DNA of 64,000 bases from Juglans regia (lineage: Eukaryota; Streptophyta; Magnoliopsida; Fagales; Juglandaceae), in NCBI RefSeq assembly GCF_001411555.2, contig NC_049902.1, forward strand, positions 12,813,423-12,877,422, given 5' to 3'. The notes under the pieces were generated by a model. It was not told the origin of the DNA. It made no database searches and was given only the letters and a program-made list of their open reading frames with translations. Positions within the stretch are counted from its first letter, which is position 1; every line of letters starts with the position of its first letter. A program made the translations under genes and the position numbers. Below, one piece after another: positions 1 to 12,994 of this stretch.

Positions 1-747
1 TAAGTAGCATGATTCACCAATGATGACATTTAAAATATGCCCACGTCTTTATGTTGGTATGACTAAAGATGATACAATCAAGAATGAAAAAAAAAAAACA
101 TTATTCATTTTAGATAAATTACAAGCACTTTCTCCTACATAATCTCAATACAATATTTGTGGTTATAGACAAAATAAATGAATGAAAAAAACAAAATAAA
201 TGAATGAAAAAACCAAAATAGAAGATTGAAAGAAAGTGAAGGAACTACATAAAAACTGCAGTGGCTCAAAACTGCAATGGCTCAAAATTGGTATCTCCAA
301 CTAAAGGAAACAATAAAAACTGTAGTGCCTCAAATTTTTTTATACATGATCGATAGTACTACAAGGATCCAACTCAGAACATGGTGTATCAATGTCCCGA
401 AGTATTTCAAGTGAAAATGAAAGCATGAAAAATAATGAAAACAAAAATAATGAATGCAAAGATAGTGAAATCAAATTAAAACCGTAGAACATAGAGGTTC
501 AACTTGGTGCTATAGGCTCGACTTACAGAACAAGAAAATTCAACTAAATCACAAGCCAAGACAAGGTGTAAATCAAACCCAAGAAAATCGAGTAAAGCAC
601 GGCATCAGCATCGAGTTAAATTACAGAGTAAAGCACAACATCATATGGATGTAAAAGGCTATGGAATCTGAAAACAATGAAGCAACATGGGTGTATGCTA
701 GGAAGAAGATGAATCGACACAGAGCATCCTTACCGGAGACTAAGTGT

Positions 748-750
<3 letters not shown>

Positions 751-783
<33 letters not shown>

Positions 784-799
784 TGTGTGTGTGTGTGTG
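751..799. repeat. (GA)n-(GT)n compound microsatellite
   Basis: About 30 bases of uninterrupted GA repeat pass directly into about 19 bases of GT repeat. It creates an artefactual Arg-Glu/Val-Cys open frame. Confidence 0.95.
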
Positions 800-1102
800 A
801 GCCTTATCGAAGACTACGATCAGAGGGATTGCTGGATGGGGAGGCGAACAACGGTCGGTAGCAAGGAGGTTGAGGAAGAGAGACATTGTGCGGGATGAGA
901 AACCGAAGGGGAGGATTGGGATGTACAGTGGTTCTGGGGACCACTATAGCATCCCCAAAACCAAGCGCTAAAATGGGAAGCCGAATGGTGCATACATTTG
1001 GGAAAAACCCCAAATGTAAACCTTAAAATCTAGAGAAAATGAAGCTTCAGGAAACGGGATGGGAATGCTCTTACTTATCATAAATGTTCTTTTCATCTTA
1101 TG

Positions 1103-1105
<3 letters not shown>

Positions 1106-1146
<41 letters not shown>
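1106..1146. repeat. (GA)n microsatellite
   Basis: About 40 bases of pure GA repeat, the second such tract within 400 bases. The open frames across it are artefacts of the repeat. Confidence 0.95.
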
Positions 1147-1149
<3 letters not shown>

Positions 1150-1275
1150 TTTGCCTGTCTTTATTGTCATCGTTGTTATTGTCATTTTTGCTAGCAAGTT
1201 ATCCATTTTATTTCCAAGTTTGTGTGCCCCATTACCCAACATAACTTATTCTAGAATAATACTTCTTAGTCATCT

Positions 1276-1523
1276 AAAACTTACCATTTAGATTTTTCTC
1301 TTAACTTGCACCACAATGTGATGACATGTGATTTATTAAAAAAAATTTAAAAACCTAAACACAAAAGGCAGAGCGAACCTAGAGTTTCAGTCCTTTTTTT
1401 TTTTTTTTTTGTATTTTTGGATGCCCTTTTAGTTTGAATATAATTTTTTGTATTTTTTTTAATAAATCACGTGGCACTACATGATGCTGCCACGTCAAGA
1501 GAACCATCTGATCGGTAAGTTTT
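1276..1523. mobile_element. Small inverted-repeat (MITE-like) element
   Basis: The left end reads AAAACTTACC and the right end is its complement, GGTAAGTTTT. The similarity continues inward for roughly 65 bases on each arm, through a CTCTT motif, a variant CACGTG-like block and TGATTTATTA. The centre is A/T homopolymer. No coding capacity. I could not settle a target duplication, so the superfamily is open. Confidence 0.5.
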
Positions 1524-2867
1524 GGTAACCTAGTAATAGTACTCTATTAACTAATATATCTTACAAGACATATTAGTTAATAGCATATGTAACATTTTAT
1601 ATGTTGTCAATGGTATATTACAAAGATATACTCAAGTATTTTAATTAAGTCTAGGAAATTAAAGTGTATATTATTATCATTGTCCATATCCTATCTTGAA
1701 ACTCTTAACATTTAATATTTTATATAATATAAACATGAATAATTAGATTAAAATAAAATTACATAATTAATTATATAACTAGTTAAATCTCATTATAAAA
1801 TAATATATAAAAAGTTATTTAAAAAATTTATATATTTAGCTTGGTCGGTTCAATCAAGTCTAGGGTGAAAAAATCTTACCTAGCACCTGATTGAAACTTG
1901 AGATTTTATATACTTACAAATCGAGACGGACTTGTCTCCTAATTGGTCTGGCCCTATTCAACAGAAACTAGCCCGTCAAGTTGATTTTTTCAATCTAGAC
2001 CAAAAATCTTACTTCCCTAATAGTACTACCAATACTTGCACTTTTATGTGGTCTCCAAGGCATACTGACGTGTTCAATTTTTTACCCAAGAAATATACTA
2101 TTTTTACCTCCAGATCTTTCAGACCTATATTTTTTTTGCTACCTTTACGTTCCACACCCAACCATAACTACAAATCCATCCAACATTTAGAAGTTGTGTT
2201 CACTTCGTAAGGGCAACCATTTTCTACCATTACGTTCCACATCCAACATTTTGCTTCTAAATCCACTGAGTTTCATGCATGTCTTGGTTTATCTCCATGT
2301 GTTGATTGGTAATTGAAGTCCTTTTTAGTGTTCCCTCTTTTCCCAAGTTGAAATCTTTGACAAAAATCAAGAAAAAAATTTTATAACTCAATATGGGGGG
2401 ATTTTTTAATCTAATGTTTTAGATGGACATGGTTGGGATTAAATGGTTTCATCTTTTGAGTGGTAGTATTTTCGAAATCTATCTGAAAATAAGGAAAAGT
2501 TAAAACTGGTGAAACTTAGTTTAGGTCTTCGGGATGAAGAAGTTGTGTATGATTTTTGGGTTGAATACCTCTACATACAATCCCCATTGGGGGCCTACAT
2601 GCACAAGAAACAGATCTTTTTGTAATTTCTCCTACGATTTTGGTTAAATTTCATATAGATCTTGACAAAACTTTCTCCAATGTCTCTCTTGTCCAACGCA
2701 GTCGGCCACTCTTCGAGCTTTGTCCTCCACCACCAGCTTCCTCGTGTATCACTCTGCAAGCAACATGTGAAGTATTTCTTCCTGGCTCTCTTTAATTCGA
2801 GCTCCATCCGCCACAATTGACATCATCTTCTCCTCCACCACCATCGACCGCCGACCATGTGAAACCT

Positions 2868-3190
2868 TTGAACCTTCATTTTTTTGTTAATTTTTTTTTT
2901 CATTTCTTTTATTCGGCAGATTTATATATTAGGATATAATGAACATTATACGGGCATTTGATTTTATACGAACAAAAGTGGTTGGGTGAAGAGTGAATCC
3001 AAGTGTGGTGAACCTTCATTTTTCTTATTCCTTTTTTTTTTTTTTTTTTTTTTTTTTGCATTTCTTTTGGTTCGGCAGATTTATATATATATATATATAT
3101 GATATAATGAAATATTATTCGGTAAATTTATATGGCCATTGTGATTTTGTACGAACACAAAAGTGGTTGGGTGAAGCATGAATCCAAGTG
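2868..3190. repeat. Direct duplication of a ~130-160 bp block
   Basis: A block containing AACCTTCATTTTT, a long T tract, a CGGCAGATTTATATAT motif and GTGGTTGGGTGAAG followed by GAATCCAAGTG occurs twice, at about 2868-3002 and 3010-3190. The second copy has a longer T tract and a TA microsatellite. It looks like a local tandem duplication that later drifted. Confidence 0.7.
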
Positions 3191-3479
3191 GTTTATTCCC
3201 ATGACATGATCTACAATCTCATTTCAATACTTATTCATATGTAATTAGATAGATACTTATGCATATGCAATTAATTTTTTCTCCTCTTTATTATTACAAA
3301 GAGACTATGTGTGGAAGAACTAGAACCAACGATTTTTTTTTGTGATGAACATGATGGAAAGAAATAGCAAAAGTAATCAAATGAGCAAGGTGGCTGAACC
3401 CACCCTATCTACTAGGCGATCACTGTTTTCTTTTGAAAGCAGTACTTATCTAAATACCCCAAAAGTGAGAGAGAAACAT

Positions 3480-3705
3480 GTAGATGAAGAGTTATTAGAG
3501 CCAACGCCGGGGAATGCTAATGAGGACGTATTAAAGTCAATGTTGAGGAATGATGAGAAGGTTTTAGAGCCAACGTCGGGCTCTAATGTTGATGGAGGAG
3601 GTTTTAGAGTCAATGTCGAGCTCTAATGCTAATAAGGAGATGTTAGAGCCAATGTCAGGGAATGATGATAAGGAGGTTTCAGAGCCAACGACTGGGATGT
3701 TTTTT
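3480..3705 (+). repeat. Imperfect 11-13 codon repeats in the FRS pseudogene
   Basis: About six degenerate copies of a block encoding (L/S)EP(T/M)xGNxxxxV follow one another. Variants are EPTPGNANEDV, EPTSGSN, EPMSGNDDKEV and EPTTGM. They lie in the low-complexity N-terminal part before the FAR1 domain. One frame slip is visible inside the array near 3590. Confidence 0.7.
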
Positions 3706-4989
3706 TTAAAACTAAGTAGGAACTCATTGAGTACTATAAGAAATATGGAAAATAGGTTGGGTTTGGCATAATGACCCAAAGAACTAAAAGGGATTAGGAT
3801 AGGAGTGTTAGATATGTAACACTTGGTTGTGCGTATGGTGGGAAGACAAGGAATCATACTACCAATCTCGCTAAACCACGACCGAAAATGAAGACTGATT
3901 GTAAGGCGAAGATTAATACAATCTTGGTTGGTGGGGTGTTGAGCATAAATATTGTTAAGAATGCACACAACCATGACCTAAGTCCAAGAAATGCAAGATT
4001 TTTTAGCTATAATCGAGTTATTGATGATTCTATTAAGAGGCAACTAGACATTAATGACGAGGCAGACATAAGTATGGCTAAAAGTTCTGGCACATTGATT
4101 GTTGAGGTTGGTTGATTCAAGAAACTTCCATTTATTGAGAAAGATGCACGAAATTATATTGACAAAACCCGAAACCTTAGACTTGGCAAATGAGGTGCTG
4201 ATGCACTTCGTGGGTATTTTGAGAGAATGCAGTATAAGAATGAGGGTTTTTACTCGTTGATGGATTTGTATGACGATGGAAGATTTAAAAAAAATATGTT
4301 TTGGGCTGATGCACATAGCAAAACAACGTATGGGTATTTTGGGGATGTTGTGACATTTGATACAACATACCTAACAATCGATATGGCATGTCATTCGCCC
4401 CTTTTGTCAGTATTAACCATCATGGACAGTCCATACTGTTGAGAGTAGGTTTGATATCAAATAAAAATATTGAAACCTTCGTCTAGTTATCTGAAACTTG
4501 GTTGAGATGCATGGATGGGAAAGCTCCAAAAGTTATTATCATTGATCAAGACAGGGCTATGAAAAATGCTATCGAAATAGTTTTTCAAACACCCATCACA
4601 GATATTATTTGTGGCATATAATGAGAAACTATCTGAGAAGTTGGGTTCATATTTCCAATACAACTATGGTTTATGATTGTCAAACTCCCAATGAGTTTGA
4701 GAACTCTTGGGAGGTGTTTCTTGATACTTACAATTTACATGAGCATATATGGCTTCAAAGTCTATATAGTGAGTGAATGTGTTGGATTCCTGTATATCTA
4801 AAAGATACGTTTAGGGTTAGGATGAGCACAACTCAGAGAATGGAAAGCATGAATGTATTTTTTGATGGTTTAGTGCATTCGGGGACCACATTGAAAGAGT
4901 TCGTTGATCAATTTGATAATGTACTAAGGAAGAAAGTAGATAATGAAATGGTAGCAGACTTTCACTTATTCAACTACACAATTTCATAT

Positions 4990-6025
4990 CAGCCCTGCTA
5001 GATACAACCGCCCATGCGGCATCGATGTGCAACCGGCTGACACAATCTCATTTTTTATTCGTATATCTACCATCTCTTTCCCATCAACTTTTACATTAAA
5101 AAAAAAAGTCAGTTGGCGTTGTCCATTCATCTGCAATTTGCAATCTCCATTATCTCAAGGAGAGAAAGCAACTTCATTATCAGCCCAGGAAGTAGTAGCC
5201 CAATGTCGGTTAGCACAACTCGCCCAGCACCGAGAAGAGCCGCCGTATGATTCTAGCAAACTTCCAGAGAACTTATTTTTGAATCATTGTTAGAGTGAAA
5301 TTCGGGAAAAATCATTTCATTCTTTCCATCTTTAACTTTTCTTTGTTAGAGTGAAACTCGGAACATTTCATCTGAGAAGAAAAACGCCATTACTAGTTAT
5401 TATTTTCTTTTTTTATATATATAAAAAAAAAAGGAAATACTTACAGTCATTTCTGGTAATGAGTTCAAATTTTGGAAAAAAAATTCTTTGATATAATCTA
5501 CAGCTGCACTACCCACCAAGATAAGAACAGGAAGATATTTGTGTAGTACCTGCTTCAGCTAGCAATAAGCTACTCTGAGTGATCTGGAGAGATGGAGGAG
5601 GAGAGGCACCTCAGAGGTGTGATCAAAAGAGAAGAAAGGTTGGTTGGTGCATTCTCTGCGCAGCTAATTAATTATTAAATGTATTTTTTATATTATATGT
5701 AGGATCCCGCAGATGAACTTGCATATTTGGATTTGAAGATAAACATTATGGAACTTCCATCATTGTAATGGAAGAACTCGATCAGTTTCTGATGGAGAAA
5801 TCAACTGGTGCGAGCTTGTTCGAGGTATTGAACTTTCGGGATATTAAACTTGGGTTGCGCCGAAAAGAGAGTGAAACTGTGAAATCGAAAGGAAGAAAGA
5901 GAGAGAAAGAAGAGGGTAGGAGAAAATTGACAGAGATAAATTGAGAGAACGAAATGTAGAGAGAGGTAAAAAAAATATATTTTACCATCCGGTTTCGCAA
6001 GGGTTTCCCCAGCTAGTTGCAAATA
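4990..6025. other. ~1-kb interruption inside the FRS pseudogene
   Basis: FRS homology stops after the DFHLFNYTIS segment near 4985 and resumes at HLPVEKQIQELYTNSKF near 6040, where the two would be adjacent in an intact gene. The intervening kilobase has no recognisable coding content. Possible flanking copies of a TTyCATAT motif suggest an insertion with a target duplication, but I see no terminal inverted repeats. An unrelated rearrangement is equally possible. Confidence 0.5.
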
Positions 6026-6660
6026 GAATTTTTCATTCCATATATAACCCATTTACCTGTGGAGAAGCAAATTCAAGAATTGTATACTAACTCTAAGTTT
6101 AAGGAAGTACAGTCTCAAATCTTGGGATTATCTATTCTCATTGTATTCTCATCAAGACAGAAGGGGCGATTTTTACATATCAAGTTAATGACGAGCTATG
6201 AGCCAAGGAGTGCATCAAGCGGGTTACATATCAGGTATACTTTAATGAAGATGAGTGTGAGGTGAAGTGCATGTGTGGCCCATTTTAGATAAGAGTCATT
6301 TTATGTAGGCACATTCTTGTTGTTTTCTCAATGTGAGATGTCCGAGCATTGCCTTAAAAGTACATTATAGATAGATGGAAGGAGGACATTACAGTAGGTA
6401 TGCTCTCATTAGGAGCAATTTCGATGATTTGAGTGGTAAATCAGCTGCTGAAAGCTACTCTATGTTGATTAAGTTATGCTACAAAGTCGCTACAAATATA
6501 GCAAAATGTGATGATAATGCAACGGATATGGCACAAGAGTTATAGGCAATGAATTTAATTTACATAAAAAAGAAGCCCCAGCCCGGACTTGCAAGTGCTA
6601 GTACTGAGGTACATGATGTTGAAAGCGTACTAGGACTAGCAAAATGTGCTAGTGCTAGTA

Positions 6661-7941
6661 CTTGCAAGCGTTGGTAGAGGTAAAGGGAGGCACTCATTGA
6701 AGAGTAGGACACCTCCAATAGAAAAGGTTATGGGGAAGTGACGTACTAAAAGTAACCAATCTCATACCGGTGGCAAAAGAAAGAGGAGAAATGTATTTCA
6801 TTTTTCCTTCATTTGTATTTATGTGAAGCATATTTTTGAATTTGATTTCTAAGAAAATGTATGTATTCAAAGATAAGGAAACAAATGGAAGATGGCAACT
6901 ACACGAGTGGCATTGCAGTACCAACAGATGAGGTGTTATTGCCTGGATCACAACAAAGTGTTATTTCATTGGTATGCAATTTTCATTTTTACGTATTTGT
7001 AGTTGTCATTTTCTCATATTAATATTTGTGATTTTTTGTAATTACACATTTATTTACATACCTCGAGAATGTTGAATTCTCTAGTTGTGGTTGTGATTTT
7101 TACAAATGGATGAGGTGTTACACATGGATCCTCAACATCATGCCTCTCACGACAATTGATGAATCAATTTTATTCCTACTGCTACTATAGAAGATGCAAG
7201 CTTGCTCGGTTTTGGATTTCTTGAGGTCGTTGATGATTTGGAGTCTTGTTTATAGTTGCTGAGGTTTTCGAGTTTGGTTGAATTGATGTATTTGATGATA
7301 TATTTTTAGACCAATGGATGAATTGTATGACATTAATGTGAAGTTATGCTTTTTAATCTAGAATTGAAGTTATGTTTTGTATGAAGAATGATGAGTTATT
7401 TCTGAAGTTATATTTTTGCGTGTTGTTTATTTTTACTAATGGCAGTTTCTTATTTTCCTGCTCCTACAATGGTTCACTGTTTCTTTTTAATGAAGATGAT
7501 TCAATGTTGTTTTTATTTTACAGATGTAATGCTATGTAAATAAAACCACAAACCAGAGAATTTATGGAAAAATATGTAATGTATTGAATACTCATAAGTT
7601 TGGTACAGTGTAGCACATAAATTGCATATTACATAACATTGCATATTACAACAACTTTACAAGTGACCAATCTAACTACAACGCTTACAAGCTTAACCAA
7701 GGTGAGGCCTCTTTTAACAACATACTTGCAAAGTCCCCAACACAACATCAATCTTCATTTGATTTTGATTCTAGTAACCAACATGAGATTAAAATTGAAA
7801 GTTCCCAATACAGGCAGAGTAGCATACATGCATGACTAATTTCTTTAACTTAACTTTCAAGCTCTTCCTAATCATTAAGAAAAACCAACACTCTCTGTTG
7901 AATCCCCCCCTCTCTTTTCTGAATCTCTTCCTTTGTATGTT
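6661..7941. other. Former FRS 3' flank, no gene seen
   Basis: AT-rich sequence with no open frame that resembles a known protein. It is probably downstream sequence of the FRS pseudogene, cut at 7941 by the insertion of the 5-kb element that follows. Confidence 0.5.
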
Positions 7942-10900
7942 TGTAACGCCCGTCTATGTGGTGGGACTTTTTACAAAATGATTTTAGAAAGGACGACGGG
8001 AATTACCGTTCGATTTAAAAATTTTTACTTGCATACCCAGGGTGCAAGACTCTACGTTTATAAAATAAAATGTGTTTTTAGCATAAAAGAGGTTTACAAC
8101 GAAAAACATTAATCTTACAATAAAAAGATCTCTCATACAATTAAAACTCATGCCTAGACTTTCGTGCTCTTCTCCATCGACCGTGTCCGTCCTGATCATT
8201 CAGTTCCTGTGGGGGAAGAGACATGCATAAAAACTAAAATGAGTCGATGACTCGTAAGCATTACTTCATACAGTTAAAATATAACAACATAGGTTTTCAT
8301 TCATGTATTCATCACGCAATACATACTATACGTACATACATACATGCATACATGCGTTCTTTTGAAAACATCACTGGATGGAATTTTTCATTAAAAATGG
8401 GCTTTCTTTTCTTTAAAAGTGTCCCCCGTCAGTGCCTTCATTTCTTCAAGAGTTCGTGCGTTCATGCATACGTACATTCATGCATTCATACATTCTTCTT
8501 ATCACTTTCATAGGCTAGTACACACTGTTACGTCCCGTGTGTTGGGGTTAGCGGTCTTTCTTTGGATCCGAACTTCGCCCGTGGCCACGGGTTGGGAATC
8601 CCTTTTCAGTCAGGGGCAGCACTAAGTGCACTACCAGTACTACTAACCCGGTATTGCAATCTGCCCATTCATTGGTGCCCTTTTCATTCATTCATGTTTA
8701 CGTGTCTTCATACATTTCATGCTTTTATGTCTTTCTTACTTTTCATTCATTCATTCATTCATGTCAGCTCTAAAGAGCTGGAGCTTTCATTCAGTTCTTT
8801 CTTTCCTTTAACAGTCCTTTCATGAGAAAACCTTTCTTTTCATGAGAAAATATCATTTCATGAGGAAAAACATCGTTTGAGGCGTAAGCCCAAAAATCGT
8901 CTTTTTTTTTTCAGTTCATTTCAGCTTTATCCTTCATTTAACAGTTCATTCATAGAAAACGTCATTTAAAAACATACGTGAGCTTAAACGTCGGTTTTCG
9001 TGACATCCATAAGCATCACCTTAAACGTCGTCTTTCATGGCATCCATAAGCATCACCTCATGGCGTACATGAAAGTATCGGTTTGTAGGATCCATAAAAG
9101 CATCCGTTTTCATGTCTTACATGCATTTTCTTCAGTTCATGGATTTTCTTAGAAAATACATACAATAGATACAGCGTATAGTCATCCATTCATATGGGTA
9201 CAACTAATACTTTGGGTGTGTGAACAGAGGGCTGCCAAGGAGAGGCCTTACATACTTATACCTTTGAACACTTAGCATTTGCTTTCGTAAAACGTCTTTC
9301 GCTTCATTTCGTAAAGCATCGTAAAGGAAAATCATTTCGTTTTCATTTCTTTATATCTTTTTAGAAAACTCTAGAAGAGTATGAACGTAACACTTACCTG
9401 GACTCCATGCTACTTTCATATCATGCAGTCCATTCACGTGCGTGTCAGATGGCAACCTACATGTATACACATAACCTTAACGTCATTCTTTATTTAATGC
9501 ATAAAGAACTTAAACTAGAAATAGAGTTACACATCACTTGGAACACTCTCCTTCTATCTCGTGCTCTTACGTGCCATTTACTATGCTAAACCCTTCGGAG
9601 ACCACTTACGGTCACCACATCTTCCAACTCAAGGTCTTGCCTCGAGTGCTCATCCACTAAAGTGAACCCGTGATTCACCTTAGGATTAAGATACTAAGAC
9701 CTTCGTCTTTCTCTCATTATTGAACTCATCTCAATGCATGACTCAGACCCACTAAGTCACGCATCCCAATCCTAGACAATATACCTCATTCCCATCCATA
9801 CAAGCCACACGGCTCTAAGCCAACTCTGAGGCTTAAGCACTGTGTAACTGTGCTAAGGACAGATTACCCATTACATATGGTGAATCCGTCCGGCACATCT
9901 GTCTAACCAGATTACACATGTACCTTACCCCTTTATCACCTGAGACCAACATATAACATGTTGATCACCTGCTCGTAGGGACAATGGTCATACTCCGATA
10001 CCAACATTTTCTTAACCCGGCTAACATGACTCTTCATGCTACCCGTCCCTTTTGATAGTTCATTCCAACACTTAACACGACAAAACTCCATTCACCACTA
10101 CGCCTTATGTCACGTCATATAGCTCGAGACTACACCCAAGCTATACCATGACCTTGTCCCGTCACCTGACATCCCACTACGTTATTTCTACGCCAACTCC
10201 TAACTCATCACGAGTACGGTTCCCCACGTACTCCTGTCATATCGTGACATCTCGTCAAGTTCCTGTTACACCATTGCTACACTAACTTCTCACCCATCAC
10301 AAGCACGACTATCAGTAACCACGTCACTTCGTGACTTTGCCCAGTCATGCTTCTACTGCACTACTCTGATACTTGTTCTGCTACTTCACACATACTCTCA
10401 GCCATAAGTCCATCACGGTGACATTTGTCACCTCAGAGTACAGGCTACACCATAACTACTTCAGGACACTGTTCCACAGTTCCTGACACTATTTACCACG
10501 TTCTACGCCCATCAATCACACAACCATCCTTATCTCTGTGACATGCCACATGGAGTGTCGCTGCCTCGTGGAGTACACACCACGCATACTCCATTCACAC
10601 ACACTACGCCACATCACCATTATAGCATACCCGCCATATGGTGCATCACTCCACCACATGGAGTACACTCTACGTGTACTCTCTTCACACGCACTACGCC
10701 ATATCACCACTATGGCATACCCGCCATATGGTGCATCACTCCACCACATGGAGTACACTTCACGTGTACTTCCTTCACACGCACTACGCCACATCACCAT
10801 TATGGCATACCCGCAATATGATGCATCACTCCACCACATGGAGTACACTCCACGTGTACTCCCTTCACACACTACGCCACATCACCACTATAGCGTACCC

Positions 10901-12994
10901 ACCATATGGTGCATCACTCCACCACATGGAGTACACTCCGCGTGTACTCCCTTCACACACGTTACGCCACATCACCACTATGACATACTCGCTATATGGT
11001 GCATCACTCCACCACATGGAGTACACTCCACGTGTACTCCCTTCAAACACGCCATGCCACACAGAGTACATTCCACGTGTACTCTTCCCATTCCACAATA
11101 GACCAGGAGGGTATATTTTACATATACTCTCCTTATCTCACACTACGTACACACAGAGTACACTCAACGTGTACTGTTCTCATTCCACATGCCATGTCAC
11201 CAATACAACACATACTTCACAACCACACTACACAGCACAATCCACAACCTAATCAACTAATCAACATCTAACATAAATAACGAAGAATAGAGGGTTATAC
11301 CATCGATGGGATAACCCCTGCGTTGCTCGCTGATCGTCACAGCCGATGATGTCGGAAGGGTCGTACGTGGAGGCTAACCCACGTACAATGACTGTTTAGG
11401 CGTATGGATATCTAAGTATGGTCTTGGAAGGGCTCGTGGTGGCCTTGTGATGGTGGCAAGGAGCGTAACACAGCGGATCTAGCCGTGTACAGTGGCGATC
11501 AGCCACGCACAGTGGCTGTCCATCACGTGCAGTGGCTACCCACCACATAAAGTGGTGGTTTGGACCTAGGGTTCGGCAAAGGGAGGCTGCTAGTGGAGCC
11601 GTGGAGGCTCGGTGGTGGTGGCACGACGGTCCACGGTGGTGGAGGGAGGAATGGCCGTGTGAGAGGGGGGAGAAGCCCGTGAGAGAGAGTGTGCATGCAT
11701 GGGTGGCAGATCGGGGCCAAGGGTGGTTAGGATGTGTCGGTGGTGGCCTGAGGATACTAGAGATGGTGGTCACACGCCGTGGGTGGTGATATATGATGGT
11801 GGACGGGGAGAACCCGTGCGTTGGAGAAGGGAGAAGCCCGTGCAGGGAGGCTATGGGCCTCGGGTCAGGTGAAGGAGGAAGGGGGAAGCTAGTAGGTGCC
11901 TGTGGTGGTGTCCGGTGGCCAAGGTGGCTGCGCTAGGAGCATGCACAGTGAACCCGTGCATGGAGGAGGCCACGTACATGCATGGGAGGAAAGTGGCCGT
12001 GAGGTGGAGGCTGAGCTTGCTTGAGGATGATGACCGGTGGGAGGGGAAGCTGCCGTGTAGGTGGTGGCGCCGAAGGACGGTGCACGGCAGCGCAGCAACG
12101 TGAAGCCCATTCGGGCTGTGCATTGCCGAGGAAAAGGAAGAGAGAGCGTGGGAGAGAGAGACCTGTGTGGGGAGGCTCGCCGGAGTGAGGTGGAGCTGGT
12201 GGCGATGAGGGTGAGGTCTACCAACGCACGGCGGCGCCGAGCTGAGGAGTGGAGGAACGGCTTGGAGAGTGAACTGCGTACGACATACGCTGGGGAGAGG
12301 GAGGAGAGAGAGAGAGAGCTGGGGGGAAAAGTGAGGGAGAAAGAGAGGGGCTGGGGTTTTATTCTAAAACCCAACGTCTGGGGATCTACGCAACAATCTA
12401 ACGATGAGGGATTAAAACACTAATTTGAAAATGCGTAAACATTAACTTAATTAAAAGCACTTAGAGGAATTAAGGTATAATATTATTTAAACTAACTTTA
12501 GTTTATAAAATAATATTCTTTCATCATTAATAAATGATGAAGTCTTATTTAATATATTTAAAATGATAAAACCATTTAATTAATTAAAACTTTCAACATA
12601 ATTTAAATCTCATAATATTTTAAATAACTGAAATCATAATAATATTAAAATTATTTTTGACAATTATAATATTTTTGGAGCTTTTCAAGAATATTATAAT
12701 TATCGTATTTAAAATCAAGCTTAGTTCTAACACTGAAAATACTCCTTATAAATATTTTCAGCACATTTAAAACACTAAGCGTGCCTTAGAAGTCACATAA
12801 TATCTTTTGAAACACGCCATCAGGGTTCAGCACGCATGACGAGGCTTGCAATCGCTAGATAGAAAGGGCAGACAATCACATAATTTCTGCCCTCGAAATT
12901 TGTTTACGTTAGAAAGAAGGAATGTACATTAGAAAGAAGAAGCGTACGTAAAAAGGAAGAAACGTAAGTAAGAAGGAAAGAGCGGGGTGTTACA
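7942..12994 (+). mobile_element. 5.05-kb non-coding TG...CA element (long solo LTR or LARD-like), copy 1
   Basis: The element begins TGTAACGCCC and ends GGGGTGTTACA, so its tips are a short imperfect inverted repeat of the LTR type (TG...CA). It is flanked on both sides by a perfect 5-bp duplication, ATGTT (7937-7941 and 12995-12999), which is the LTR-retrotransposon signature. I see no gag or pol, and no second LTR inside, so a solo long LTR or a non-autonomous LARD-like element is the best reading. It contains a TCAT-rich part (8240-9400), the 90-bp minisatellite, a G-rich segment at 11300-12400 with overlapping open frames on both strands, and an AT-rich tail. Relatives occur at 20704-28505 and, reversed, at 40.8-45.5 kb. 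Confidence 0.8.
10537..11180. repeat. 90-bp minisatellite with a palindromic core
   Basis: A CCACCACATGGAGTACAC block recurs at 10651, 10741, 10831, 10919 and 11009, a period of 90 (once 88). Partial copies precede and follow the array. Each unit contains GAGTACAC, 4-5 bases, then GTGTACTC, an 8-bp-arm inverted repeat. Open frames on both strands (for example 10538-11101 and 10516-10872) simply translate the repeat, because 90 is divisible by three. Confidence 0.95.

Larger units (their letters stand above)
1..2867. other. AT-rich stretch without a recognisable gene
   Basis: I find no coding region I can support here. Short open frames around 661-1291 are mostly translations of GA/GT microsatellites, and the frames at 1932-2210 and 2595-2816 resemble no family I know. 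The stretch holds two purine microsatellites and an inverted-repeat element, listed separately. Composition is strongly AT-rich from about 1530 to 2500. Confidence 0.6.
3342..6660 (+). pseudogene. Decayed FAR1/FHY3-related (FRS) gene
   Basis: FRS proteins are plant transcription factors domesticated from MULE transposases. All the family landmarks appear in order but in broken frames. A FAR1 DNA-binding region lies around 3690-4110, with CKAKINTIL followed by HNHDLSP and NARFF. A MULE transposase core lies around 4200-4990 and includes FWADAHSKTTYGYFGD followed by VTFDTTYL. After an interruption, a SWIM-type zinc finger occurs at about 6240-6330 (C-x-C ... C-R-H). A C-terminal stretch resembling family tails (SYSMLIKLCYKVATN) runs to about 6550. 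At least five frame changes or stops separate these parts, and about 1 kb of unrelated sequence sits between the transposase core and the SWIM finger. No intact product is possible. Alternatively this could be an old autonomous MULE rather than a domesticated gene; the FAR1-SWIM arrangement favours FRS. Confidence 0.85.

Noticed and set aside
661..1291. Open frames with Glu-Arg or Val-Cys runs
   Set aside because: They are translations of GA and GT microsatellites with no protein-like sequence outside them.
4990..6025. The FRS interruption as an hAT insertion
   Set aside because: Only a weak 8-bp flank similarity was found and no inverted ends, so I list it as unexplained.
10537..11180. Regularly spaced palindromic repeats, CRISPR-like at first sight
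   Set aside because: The units are a continuous 90-bp tandem repeat without unique spacers, in a plant nuclear context.
10516..11271. Long overlapping open frames on both strands (up to 204 codons)
   Set aside because: They are produced by the 90-bp tandem repeat, whose period is a multiple of three; no start context or family match.
11396..12423. GC-rich frames of 90-161 codons on both strands
   Set aside because: They overlap each other in several frames, are rich in His/Pro/Ser or Arg/Glu from composition, and lie inside a non-coding LTR-like element.
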